NCBI GenBank assembly: GCA_030746455.1
Contig: JASLMQ010000929.1
Location: 1-17,328, forward strand
DNA: 17,328 nucleotides
Direction of reading: 5' to 3'
Origin: Candidatus Latescibacterota bacterium
Lineage (GTDB): Bacteria; Latescibacterota; UBA2968; GCA-2709665
Shown: piece by piece, positions 8,235 to 14,637 of the stretch
Layout: each line of letters opens with the position of its first letter
Position numbering within the stretch: the stretch's first letter is position 1
Position numbers and translations under genes: made by a program
Notes under the pieces: generated by a model
Databases searched by the model: none
The model's input: the letters and a program-made list of their open reading frames with translations, nothing else
What the model was told of the DNA's origin: nothing

Positions 8235-8263
8235 TTAGACAGCACGAGGGCGCATAGCGTTCC
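8235..8263 (-). promoter_or_regulatory. ECF-type (RpoE-like) promoter of the sigma operon
   Basis: On the minus strand GGAAC (8263-8259) and GTCTAA (8240-8235) are separated by 18 bases. This closely fits the RpoE-like consensus GGAACTT-N16/17-TCTGA. It lies 47 bases upstream of the sigma ATG and no sigma70-like promoter is evident, so the operon is probably autoregulated. Confidence 0.7.
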
Positions 8264-8264
8264 C

Positions 8265-8308
8265 GCCGGAAAACAGAAAGACCGGGCGCCGCTGTGGCAG
8301 CGCCCGGT
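8265..8308 (-). terminator. Intrinsic terminator of ilvB
   Basis: A 9-bp GC-rich stem (arms ACCGGGCGC/GCGCCCGGT, 8281-8308, with extra inner pairing) is followed on the minus strand by CTTTCTGTTTTCC. It lies 23 bases beyond the ilvB stop and just upstream of the ECF promoter, insulating the two units. Confidence 0.78.
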
Positions 8309-8331
8309 CGGTCGTGGGATCCGCGCGATCC

Positions 8332-10086
8332 CTACTCCGTAATGATGTCCGCGAAGGTGTGGCCGGACGGGATCATGGGGAGCACGTGCTCCTGGTAGGG
8401 CACCACCACGTCGATCAGGTAGGGACCCGGCGTCTCGAGCATTCGGTCCATCGCCTCGGGAAGGTCGGCCTTGCGTTCCACCCGCTCTGCCGGGATTCGG
8501 AAGCCCTTGGCTACCTGGACGAAGTCCGGGAATATGCCCTCACCCGCCGGATCTCCGATGAAGGTGTGTCCGCGGTTGCTCTCGTAGAATCGGTCCTCCC
8601 ACTGGACCACCATCCCCAGGTGCTGGTTGTTGAGGATCATGATCTTCACCGGCACCTGCTCGAAGTAGAGCGTGGCCAGCTCCTGAACGTTCATGCAGAA
8701 GCTGCCGTCGCCGTCGATGTCGACCACGAGCTCCCCGGGGCGGCCCAGCGCTGCGCCGATCGCTGCGGGCAGCCCGAACCCCATGGCGCCCAGGCCACCC
8801 GAGGTGAGCCAGTTCCGGGCATCCTCGAAGAGGTAGTGCTGGGCCGTCCACATCTGATGCTGCCCCACGCCTGTGGCGACAACGGCCTTGCCCTCGGTCT
8901 TCTTGTAGAGGATCTGGATGGCGTACTGGGGAAGAATCGCGTCATCGGTGTCATGGAAGCTCAGTGGATGCTTCTTCCGCCATGTCTCGATCTCGGCCCG
9001 CCAGGCAGCGTAGTCTCCCCCTTGCACCAGGCCGTTGAGATCCTGGAGGGCATACTTGATGTCGCTGACGATGGGCAGGTGGGCAACCTTGTTCTTGTTG
9101 ATCTCGGACGGATCGATGTCGATGTGCACGATCTTCCCGTGCTTGCAGAACTCCTCGAGGTTGCCCGTCACGCGGTCGTCGAACCGGACGCCCATGGCCA
9201 GAAGCAGGTCCGCGTGGTTGATCGCGTAGTTGGCGTACACGGAACCGTGCATGCCCACCATCTGCAGGGACAGGGGATCGGTCTCGGGGAATGCGCCGAG
9301 CCCCATCAGGGTCTGTACCACGGGGATCTGGGTCTTCGTGGCGAACACGCGGAGGTCTTCGGCCGCGCCGGAAGCGACGATCCCGCCGCCGGCGTAGATG
9401 ACGGGCCTCCGTGACTCGCGTATGGCCTGGGCGACGGTCTCCATCTGTTCCCTGTTCGCCCGGACATGGGGGTTGTAGCTCCGTATGGCGACCTGGTCCG
9501 GGAACACGGGTACGGTGTGGTCCTGCTGTACGTCCTTCGGGATGTCGACGAGCACAGGGCCGGGTCGACCGGTGCTGGCGACGTAGAAGGCCTCCTGGAT
9601 GATCCGGGGAAGGGCCTCGATGCTGTCGACCAGGTAGTTGTGCTTCGTGATCTGCCGCGTGACCTCGACGATGGGCGTTTCCTGGAAGGCATCCCCCCCC
9701 ATCAGATGGGTCGCCACCTGCCCCGTGATGGCCACAACCGGGATGGAGTCCATCCTGGCGTCGGTCAGGCCGGTAACCAGGTTGGTGGCCCCGGGACCCG
9801 AGGTCGCCAGGCACACGCCCACCTTCCCGGTCGATCGGGCGTATCCCTCAGCGGCGAAGATCTCTCCCTGCTCGTGCCGGCACAAGACCGTCCGGATCTT
9901 GGACCGGGTCAGGGCCTGGTGGATCTCCATGCTCGTTCCGCCGGGGTAGCCGAAGATGAGCTCGACCCCCTCGCGCTCCAGGGCCTCCACCACGATGTCC
10001 GCGCCCTTCTTGGGCTCGGCCTGTGGGCCGCCGTCCCCCGTGCCAGGTCCTCCCGGGCTTTCCAAGGCTTCCGCTTCGTTGTCCAT
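8332..10086 (-). CDS. ilvB: Acetolactate synthase (AHAS) large, catalytic subunit
   Basis: A 584-residue ThDP-dependent enzyme that condenses pyruvate with pyruvate or 2-oxobutyrate, the first common step of Val, Leu and Ile synthesis. The N-terminal PYR domain has FGYPGG and the catalytic glutamate in CRHEQGE (Glu72). The FAD/central domain follows. The C-terminal PP domain has the ThDP motif beginning GDGSF (459) and ending near NNQH, then [10 protein letters not shown] (Trp496). The first 26 residues are a low-complexity Gly/Pro/Glu leader not needed for the fold. GGAG lies 5 bases and GAGG about 12 bases upstream of the ATG. No ilvN/ilvH regulatory subunit follows; a terminator does. Compared with the plant numbering, position A122 is Thr (51) and P197 is Ala (125), sites where changes reduce herbicide sensitivity. 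Its own promoter lies at 10195-10223. Confidence 0.96.
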   Translation of the reverse strand: MDNEAEALESPGGPGTGDGGPQAEPKKGADIVVEALEREGVELIFGYPGGTSMEIHQALTRSKIRTVLCRHEQGEIFAAEGYARSTGKVGVCLATSGPGATNLVTGLTDARMDSIPVVAITGQVATHLMGGDAFQETPIVEVTRQITKHNYLVDSIEALPRIIQEAFYVASTGRPGPVLVDIPKDVQQDHTVPVFPDQVAIRSYNPHVRANREQMETVAQAIRESRRPVIYAGGGIVASGAAEDLRVFATKTQIPVVQTLMGLGAFPETDPLSLQMVGMHGSVYANYAINHADLLLAMGVRFDDRVTGNLEEFCKHGKIVHIDIDPSEINKNKVAHLPIVSDIKYALQDLNGLVQGGDYAAWRAEIETWRKKHPLSFHDTDDAILPQYAIQILYKKTEGKAVVATGVGQHQMWTAQHYLFEDARNWLTSGGLGAMGFGLPAAIGAALGRPGELVVDIDGDGSFCMNVQELATLYFEQVPVKIMILNNQHLGMVVQWEDRFYESNRGHTFIGDPAGEGIFPDFVQVAKGFRIPAERVERKADLPEAMDRMLETPGPYLIDVVVPYQEHVLPMIPSGHTFADIITE

Positions 10087-10147
10087 CTTCGCTCCATCTC
10101 CTCTGCAGGTTCATCCGTGTGGCCCACGCTGGTTAACGGGAGCGCCC

Positions 10148-10159
10148 TAATTCGAATTA
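10148..10159. promoter_or_regulatory. Perfect 12-base palindrome in the ilvB leader
   Basis: TAATTCGAATTA is a perfect palindrome about 30 bases downstream of the expected start of the ilvB transcript from the nearer promoter. It lies in an AT-rich patch unusual for this window and could be a repressor operator. No regulator is identified, and chance cannot be excluded. Confidence 0.25.
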
Positions 10160-10194
10160 AGATTCAGATTTTACTGCACTTACAGGTTGGAAGG

Positions 10195-10223
10195 AATATA
10201 AGAGCTTCATTGGTTTTTGTCAA
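10195..10223 (-). promoter_or_regulatory. Strong sigma70-like promoter for ilvB
   Basis: On the minus strand TTGACA (10223-10218), a 17-base spacer and TATATT (10200-10195) give a 6/6 and 5/6 match. The transcript would start near 10188, giving a leader of about 100 bases before ilvB. It lies downstream of the hairpin at 10269-10301. Confidence 0.75.
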
Positions 10224-10268
10224 CCATCGGCTGTCCTCCACGCTGCGTGTCGGTGACGGCAAACGAAG

Positions 10269-10301
10269 AACCCGCCGTCGAGCCAGGCTCGACGGCGGGT
10301 T
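10269..10301 (-). terminator. Hairpin terminator or attenuator after the 32-codon ORF
   Basis: A perfect 15-bp inverted repeat with arms AACCCGCCGTCGAGC and a 3-base loop. On the minus strand it is followed by CTTCGTTTGCC, a weak T-tract. It lies 28 bases after the stop of the small hydrophobic ORF. Its 5' arm can alternatively pair with 10340-10350 inside that ORF (11 pairs, one G-U), as an attenuator requires. Confidence 0.65.
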
Positions 10302-10328
10302 GTCTGCGATACAGATCGCTTTCGGCCC

Positions 10329-10427
10329 CTACGGAGCCCCCCACCGTCGACCGCCCAGGCCTACTACGCCCAGAACGATGCTGAGGACTACAGCAACCGA
10401 TACGACGGTGAGTGGTAGGGATATCAT
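10329..10427 (-). CDS. Small hydrophobic ORF: possible Val/Leu/Ile leader peptide upstream of ilvB
   Basis: A 32-codon ORF: ATG at 10427-10425, TAG at 10331-10329. The peptide starts MISLPLTVVSVAVVL and ends GGRRWGAP. It has 8 Val, 5 Leu and 2 Ile, so 15 of 32 residues are branched-chain. It uses codons rare in this GC-rich region: GTA four times, CTA and ATA. It has a good promoter 95 bases upstream and a hairpin downstream. Size and composition recall the E. coli ivbL leader peptide that attenuates ilvB. The mRNA of codons 25-29 is complementary to the terminator 5' arm. Alternatively it is a one-helix membrane microprotein, since the Val-rich core could span a membrane. No strong Shine-Dalgarno is visible (only AGG about 8 bases upstream), which weakens the case for translation. 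Confidence 0.5.
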   Translation of the reverse strand: MISLPLTVVSVAVVLSIVLGVVGLGGRRWGAP

Positions 10428-10498
10428 GGTGTTTGCCTGTGTCAGTACATCAACTGCCTGGAGTCGGAGACCTGTGCGATCGTCTTCGGGCGGCATCA

Positions 10499-10527
10499 AG
10501 TGTATCGGTTTCGGCTGCGGATGTCAA
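10499..10527 (-). promoter_or_regulatory. Sigma70-like promoter of the small hydrophobic ORF
   Basis: On the minus strand TTGACA (10527-10522), a 17-base spacer and TACACT (10504-10499), a perfect -35 and 4/6 -10. The start would be near 10492, producing a leader RNA of about 225 bases up to the hairpin at 10269. It lies just after the stop of the UVR-motif gene. Confidence 0.65.
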
Positions 10528-10570
10528 GCCCGATCGAAGATCCCGAACCTGTGCCGCCGAGCCGGTGGCA

Positions 10571-11332
10571 CTACTGGCTGTCCAGCTCGCGGAGCTTGTC
10601 TCGCAGTTCGGCCGCGCGTTCGAACTCCTCCTCCTCGATGGCCTCCGCCAGTGCCTCCTTGAGCTGCTCGGATTGGCTCAAAGGCCGCTTCTCCCTGATC
10701 TCTGCTTCGAGCTCATCGAGGGCCTGCCTGGATCGCTTCCTTTCCGCCGTGAACTCCTCGGCGTCCACTTCCTCCAGCCCCTCGATCCGCTCACGGGTCT
10801 CGCGGATTACCGTGAAGGCGGTCTCATAGTCTTCGTTCTGCACCGCGGCCATCGCCCGGGCAACGCCGTGGATCCTGAGGATGTAAGGCCACCACCGTTC
10901 CAGGTTCGTTCGATCTTCCTCCCGCTCCGCATACTGGTTGACGAACCTGAAGACCTCTATGTTGCGCTCGGTGTCCCGTATCACACGCGTGTAGTCCTGG
11001 ATCTGGAGCAGGAAGACGTATCGCTCGTAGACCCTCCGGCTCTCGTCGAAGATCTCCTCGCATGCCTTCCGATCCAGCTGGAAGACGCCGCCTCCCGGAT
11101 CCTCGGACTGCTTCCGAAGCATCTCCTTGTAGTGATCGAGGGCGAAGGGCTGGTTGTGAGGGCGCACCCCGTCGGGGCGCCCGTCGAGCTCCATCTGCAG
11201 AACGCCCTGGAAGGCGCCCTGATCCACCCGGACCTGGATCTTCTCCGAGCCGTCCTGGTCGATCACTTTGCGTATGCTGTTCTGCGGATCGTATGGCCAA
11301 CTCCGCAGTATAGATCCGATGTCCTCCAGCAT
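10571..11332 (-). CDS. UvrB/UvrC-motif (UVR) coiled-coil protein of unknown role
   Basis: A 253-residue soluble, highly charged protein. The last 30 residues (224-253) form a UVR motif, LKEALAEAIEEEEFERAAELRDKLREL. This is the short helical hairpin through which UvrB contacts UvrC, also present in ClpC/McsA-type proteins and many uncharacterised ones. The N-terminal part (1-75) has a small beta-rich region (VRVDQGAFQGVLQMELDGRPDG) and the middle (95-215) is helical. There are no nuclease or helicase motifs, so it is not UvrB or UvrC itself. AGGAG lies 7 bases upstream of the ATG. The gene stands alone, and the next unit on the same strand starts about 45 bases after its stop. A candidate promoter TTGCGC-N17-TAGATT lies upstream but is weak. 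Similar UVR-tailed proteins occur in several deep-branching phyla; function unknown. Confidence 0.75.
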   Translation of the reverse strand: MLEDIGSILRSWPYDPQNSIRKVIDQDGSEKIQVRVDQGAFQGVLQMELDGRPDGVRPHNQPFALDHYKEMLRKQSEDPGGGVFQLDRKACEEIFDESRRVYERYVFLLQIQDYTRVIRDTERNIEVFRFVNQYAEREEDRTNLERWWPYILRIHGVARAMAAVQNEDYETAFTVIRETRERIEGLEEVDAEEFTAERKRSRQALDELEAEIREKRPLSQSEQLKEALAEAIEEEEFERAAELRDKLRELDSQ

Positions 11333-11649
11333 GTCGGCTCTCCTGGGAGCGATATCGTACGCAGTCGTGCCCGCACCGTCGAGGGGAATCTAACGCACTC
11401 CCGGGCTGGGCGCAAGGCTTAAGCGGAGGGCGACGGTTGAGCCACGCCAGATGGATCTTGCACGATAAAGCGGGGTGCAGGGACGGAGTGAGAAGGCTGA
11501 GGGGACAGGCTGAGAATGAGGCTGGGAGGGGACTATGGTTGCGGCTCGGCCGGCTCTTCGATACAATCCTGGGTTCGGGTGAGGCCCTCACCCAGGATCA
11601 CTCAGAGACACGGCGTCGATGGTGCGCACAGGCCCTCGCACAGGGTGCA
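11333..11649. other. Intergenic stretch with one hairpin
   Basis: No gene recognised in these 317 bases. A 9-bp inverted repeat (ATCCTGGGT at 11566-11574 and ACCCAGGAT at 11590-11598) overlaps a competing 7-bp hairpin (GGGTGAG/CTCACCC, 11577-11593). It lies downstream of the small membrane protein gene and could terminate it, but no T-tract follows. The AGGCTGAG-like words near 11488-11525 are short purine-rich repeats with no clear function. Confidence 0.35.
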
Positions 11650-11844
11650 TCAGGGCTTCAGGCGGATCTCCATGACGGGTCGACCCAGGCGGGTCAGCTT
11701 CGGCTGCTCCTCCTCGGTCTCCTCGGCGTCCGGCGGGGGCGGCGGAACGTCGGCAAAGTCGCCGTCGACTCGGGTGAGCTGCTGGAGCGAGATCAGGAAG
11801 CAGAAGACGCCCGAGATCAGTAGTGTGCCTGCCAGGAGCAGCAT
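11650..11844 (-). CDS. Small single-pass membrane protein, unknown function
   Basis: A 64-residue protein. Residues 1-21 (MLLLAGTLLISGVFCFLISLQ) form one membrane helix with little N-terminal flank. A polar tail follows, with a five-proline run (PPPPP, about 35-39) and an acidic DAEETEEEQP segment, ending in LGRPVMEIRLKP. I chose the ATG at 11844 because AGGAGG lies 8 bases upstream; an in-frame ATG at 11862 has its nearest AGGAGG 15 bases away. The good Shine-Dalgarno and the helix-plus-acidic-tail design argue for a real gene. It matches no family I recognise. It faces the divergent M28 peptidase gene. Its promoter is not clear. Confidence 0.6.
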   Translation of the reverse strand: MLLLAGTLLISGVFCFLISLQQLTRVDGDFADVPPPPPDAEETEEEQPKLTRLGRPVMEIRLKP

Positions 11845-11943
11845 CGTGCCATCCTCCTGCATACGGTTGTGGGGTGCCTCCTCTATCTAGGACTATCGTC
11901 ACAATCGGCGAAAGCTTGACGGAATCCGAATCAGGGATAGATG

Positions 11944-11972
11944 TTGACAAAGCGTCAGGGACGCTCTATCTT
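11944..11972 (+). promoter_or_regulatory. Sigma70-like promoter for the M28 peptidase-permease unit
   Basis: TTGACA at 11944-11949, a 17-base spacer and TATCTT at 11967-11972: a perfect -35 and 4/6 -10, about 40 bases before the GTG at 12012. A lone TATAAT at 12001-12006 has no fitting -35 and is less likely. Confidence 0.62.
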
Positions 11973-12011
11973 GCGACTAGAAACGGAAGTAGTTGTGGGC
12001 TATAATGTTAG

Positions 12012-13241
12012 GTGGCAAACCGGCGGGGTGGATATCTGACGAGAGCATCTACATTGCGATGGTCTGGATGGATTTCGGTCGTGGTCTGGGCGTGGGCGGC
12101 GCTGTGTCCCGGGCCGGCACGGGCAACCCCGAGGTCGGACATCCAGGCGCTTGTCGACCAGGTGTCGACGGACAGCATCCAGGCCACGGTGGGGCGGCTG
12201 GTGGACTTCGGGACGCGGTTCATCGGAACCGATTCCAATGCCGCCGCGGCGAGGTGGCTCGACGGTCGATTGGCAGATCTAGGCTACCGGGAGGTGAGGC
12301 TGGACACCTTCGAGGCCAGGGTCGATCGCACGGTTCGGCTCGTGGGGAGTGACCCCGCAATGCCGGTCCGGTTCTTCGTCGACGGGGCCGAGCAGGCCAA
12401 CGTGGTCGCCGTGAAGCCGGGCGTCCTGTTCCCGAGGCGGCAGATCGTGCTGGGGGCGCACTACGACAGCGTTGCGCTGGATCGCATGCCAGACGACCAG
12501 GTGCTCGCGCCGGGGGCAGACGACAATGGCTCGGGAACGGCCGCGGTCCTGGAGGTGGCACGGATCCTTCAAAAGGTCGACCTGGACGCGACGGTGGTGG
12601 TCGTTCTGTTCGGGGCAGAGGAGCTCGGGCTGAACGGCAGTCGGGCCTACGCCCAGCAGGCGCGGGACAGGGGTGATGAGATCGTCCTGATGATCACGCT
12701 GGACTCGATTGGGACCCGCTCGGTCTTCCACCCGAACGGTTTTGCGATCGACACCATCGGCCCGTACCTTTCCCTGGGCGAGCGCGTGGCCCAGGCTGCA
12801 GAGGACTACACCGATGTGCGAGCGCGCACGCCGGAGGGGGGACCGGTCCGTATCACGAACCGGGGTTGCGGTTGCACGGACCACCAGTCGTTTATCGATG
12901 CGGGGTATCCCGGGATCGGGGTCTTCCTGGACTTCGGTGCATCCGAGGCGCACCATAACACCAGCATCGACACCCTGGGTGCCGTCGATTTCACGATGGT
13001 CCGCTCGGTGGCGGGGGTCGCCCTGGCGGCCGTGGCCGAGACCGCCGGATTCCCGGGCCGGACGCCCGACTTTGACGGGGACGGCACGGTCGCGTTCGGA
13101 GACTACCTCCAGTTCTCGCTTGCCTTCGGCAAGTGGGCCGACGAGGGGGATGCAGCACGGTTCGATCTGGATCGGGACGGCCGCGTCCGCTTCTCCGATT
13201 TCGTGCTTTTCGCACAAAGCTTCGGGAGGACGATGGACTGA
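12012..13241 (+). CDS. Exported M28-family zinc metallopeptidase with C-terminal dockerin-like repeats
   Basis: A 409-residue exported aminopeptidase-type protein. Residues about 17-38 form a signal peptide ending in GPARA|TPR. The M28 catalytic domain spans about 45-345, with zinc-site motifs GAHYDS (His150, Asp152), PGADDNGSG (Asp170), FGAEELG (Glu203/204, catalytic base and ligand), LDSIG (Asp231) and EAHHNT (His314 or 315). Two Ca-binding loops close the protein: DFDGDGTVAFGDYLQF (353-368) and DLDRDGRVRFSDFVLF (385-400). Each is D-x-D-x-D-G-x-V-x-F-x-D, followed by an AFG/SFG end like type I dockerin or EF-hand repeats. Such C-terminal pairs are frequent in secreted proteins of FCB-type and uncultured phyla. 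The GTG start has no good Shine-Dalgarno; an in-frame TTG at 12054 is possible and would shorten the signal N-region. Its stop overlaps the permease start. Substrate unknown. Confidence 0.87.
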   Translation: MANRRGGYLTRASTLRWSGWISVVVWAWAALCPGPARATPRSDIQALVDQVSTDSIQATVGRLVDFGTRFIGTDSNAAAARWLDGRLADLGYREVRLDTFEARVDRTVRLVGSDPAMPVRFFVDGAEQANVVAVKPGVLFPRRQIVLGAHYDSVALDRMPDDQVLAPGADDNGSGTAAVLEVARILQKVDLDATVVVVLFGAEELGLNGSRAYAQQARDRGDEIVLMITLDSIGTRSVFHPNGFAIDTIGPYLSLGERVAQAAEDYTDVRARTPEGGPVRITNRGCGCTDHQSFIDAGYPGIGVFLDFGASEAHHNTSIDTLGAVDFTMVRSVAGVALAAVAETAGFPGRTPDFDGDGTVAFGDYLQFSLAFGKWADEGDAARFDLDRDGRVRFSDFVLFAQSFGRTMD

Positions 13242-14554
13242 TGGATGCCATGGCGAGGTACTTCCGGTTCGAACAGCTGAACACGAGCTGGCGCGCGGAA
13301 GTGACGGGCGGGCTGACCACGTTCATCACCATGGCCTATATCGTGGCGGTCAATCCCAACATCCTGGCGGATGCCCTGGGGAAGGACCTGTTCGGCGAGC
13401 TGCTCTTTGCCACCTGTGTTGCCGCGGCGGCGTCCACGCTGATCATGGGCATCGCGGCCAACTACCCCTTCGCCCTGGCTCCCGGCATGGGGCTCAACGC
13501 CTTCTTCGCCTACACGGTCGTGCTGGGCATGGGCGTGCGGTGGGACCTGGCTCTGGGGGTGGTGCTGGCCTCGGGGCTCCTGTTCACGCTACTCACGCTG
13601 ATGCGGGTGCGCGAGGCGATCATCGCCGCGGTGCCCGATGCACTCAAGCACGCGACGGCGGCCGGCATCGGGCTGTTCATCGCCCTGATCGGGCTGAAGA
13701 ACGCCGGGATCATGTCGGGTGACGAGAACACACTTGTGACCCTGGGGACGATACGAAGCGGTCCGGCCGGCCTCGCGCTGCTGGGTGTCGTCGGCATCGG
13801 GGTGCTCATGGTCCGGGGCGTTCGGGGGTCGATCCTGCTGGGGGTGGTCGGCGTCACAGTGATCGGGATTCTCAGTGGCGTCTCCGCGTCCCCGACGGGG
13901 ATCTTCAGCCTTCCGGCCTGGCCCGATCGGCTTTTCGGCGCCGCCGTGGTCAACCTTCCCGCGGCGTTCGACGTGGCGCTGATCGGGCTGGTGTTCGCGT
14001 TCCTGTTCGTCGACCTGTTCGACACGATGGGGACGCTCGTCGGGGTGTCGGATCGCGCGGGCTTCCTGGACGCTCAGGGACGCCTGCCCCGGGCCAACCG
14101 GGCATTGCTGGCCGACTCGTTCGGTACGATGATCGGGGCGATTCTCGGAACGTCGACGGTGACCACCTACATCGAGAGCGCGTCGGGCGTGTCAGCTGGG
14201 GCGCGGTCCGGATTCGCCAGCGTGGTAACCGGGCTGCTCTTCCTCGCCGCGCTCTTCGTGACGCCTCTGGTTGAGGCGATCCCGGCCTACGCGACCGCGC
14301 CGGCTCTGGTCGTGGTCGGCGTTCTGATGATGGCGTCGGTGGTGCGTGTGAAGTGGGACGATATATCGGACGCGCTTCCGGCTTTCCTGACGATGGTGGC
14401 CATGCCGCTGACCTTCAGCATCGCCAACGGCGTGGCGATCGGGTTCGTGGCCTACCCGATCGTCAAGAGGCTGGGCGGCAGGGGACGGGAGGTCCACGTG
14501 CTCGTAGATTTGCTTGCGGTGGTCTTTGTCGCGAGATATCTTTTCATGGATTAG
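13241..14554 (+). CDS. NCS2-type purine (adenine/guanine/hypoxanthine) permease, AzgA/PbuG-like
   Basis: A 437-residue membrane protein with about 12-14 hydrophobic segments, the usual size for the AzgA/PbuG branch of the NCS2 nucleobase:proton symporters. Signatures include the N-terminal TEVTGGLTTFITMAYI-like segment (here RAEVTGGLTTFITMAYIVAV), ALAPGMGLNAFFAYTVV, FVDLFDTMGTLVGV and STVTTYIESASGVSAGARSG, in family order. It would import purine bases from the periplasm; which base cannot be read from sequence. The ATG at 13241 shares one base with the peptidase TGA (TGATG), and GGGAGGA lies 10 bases upstream. The next ATG at 13250 is an alternative. The open frame extends further 5' but only inside the peptidase gene. 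Coupling a peptidase with a purine permease is not a pairing I know. Confidence 0.93.
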   Translation: MDAMARYFRFEQLNTSWRAEVTGGLTTFITMAYIVAVNPNILADALGKDLFGELLFATCVAAAASTLIMGIAANYPFALAPGMGLNAFFAYTVVLGMGVRWDLALGVVLASGLLFTLLTLMRVREAIIAAVPDALKHATAAGIGLFIALIGLKNAGIMSGDENTLVTLGTIRSGPAGLALLGVVGIGVLMVRGVRGSILLGVVGVTVIGILSGVSASPTGIFSLPAWPDRLFGAAVVNLPAAFDVALIGLVFAFLFVDLFDTMGTLVGVSDRAGFLDAQGRLPRANRALLADSFGTMIGAILGTSTVTTYIESASGVSAGARSGFASVVTGLLFLAALFVTPLVEAIPAYATAPALVVVGVLMMASVVRVKWDDISDALPAFLTMVAMPLTFSIANGVAIGFVAYPIVKRLGGRGREVHVLVDLLAVVFVARYLFMD

Positions 14555-14556
14555 AT

Positions 14557-14637
14557 CGTGAAGGACGTCAGACGTGAGACGTGAGAGGACAGAAGCAAGA
14601 CGGCCGCTCGCAAGTGCAAGGGAGGGTTTTCCAAAAA
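14557..14637 (+). other. Short spacer with imperfect direct repeats
   Basis: GACGTCAGACGTGAGACGTGAG near 14568-14586 contains tandem ACGT(G/C)AG units of 7-8 bases. It lies between the permease and the kinase remnant, next to the probable deletion. It might mark rearrangement but is too short to interpret. A GGGAGGG lies 11 bases before the next ATG. Confidence 0.3.

Noticed and set aside
10412..11422. Plus-strand open frame of 336 codons opposite the UVR-motif gene
   Set aside because: Shadow of a charged helical gene; the opposite frame has the UVR motif and a good Shine-Dalgarno.
11566..11598. Inverted repeat as a strong terminator
   Set aside because: No T-tract on either strand and two competing short hairpins; kept only as a note in the intergenic entry.
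12001..12006. Perfect TATAAT just before the peptidase start
   Set aside because: No -35 element at a workable distance and no extended -10; transcription would begin within or after the GTG start.
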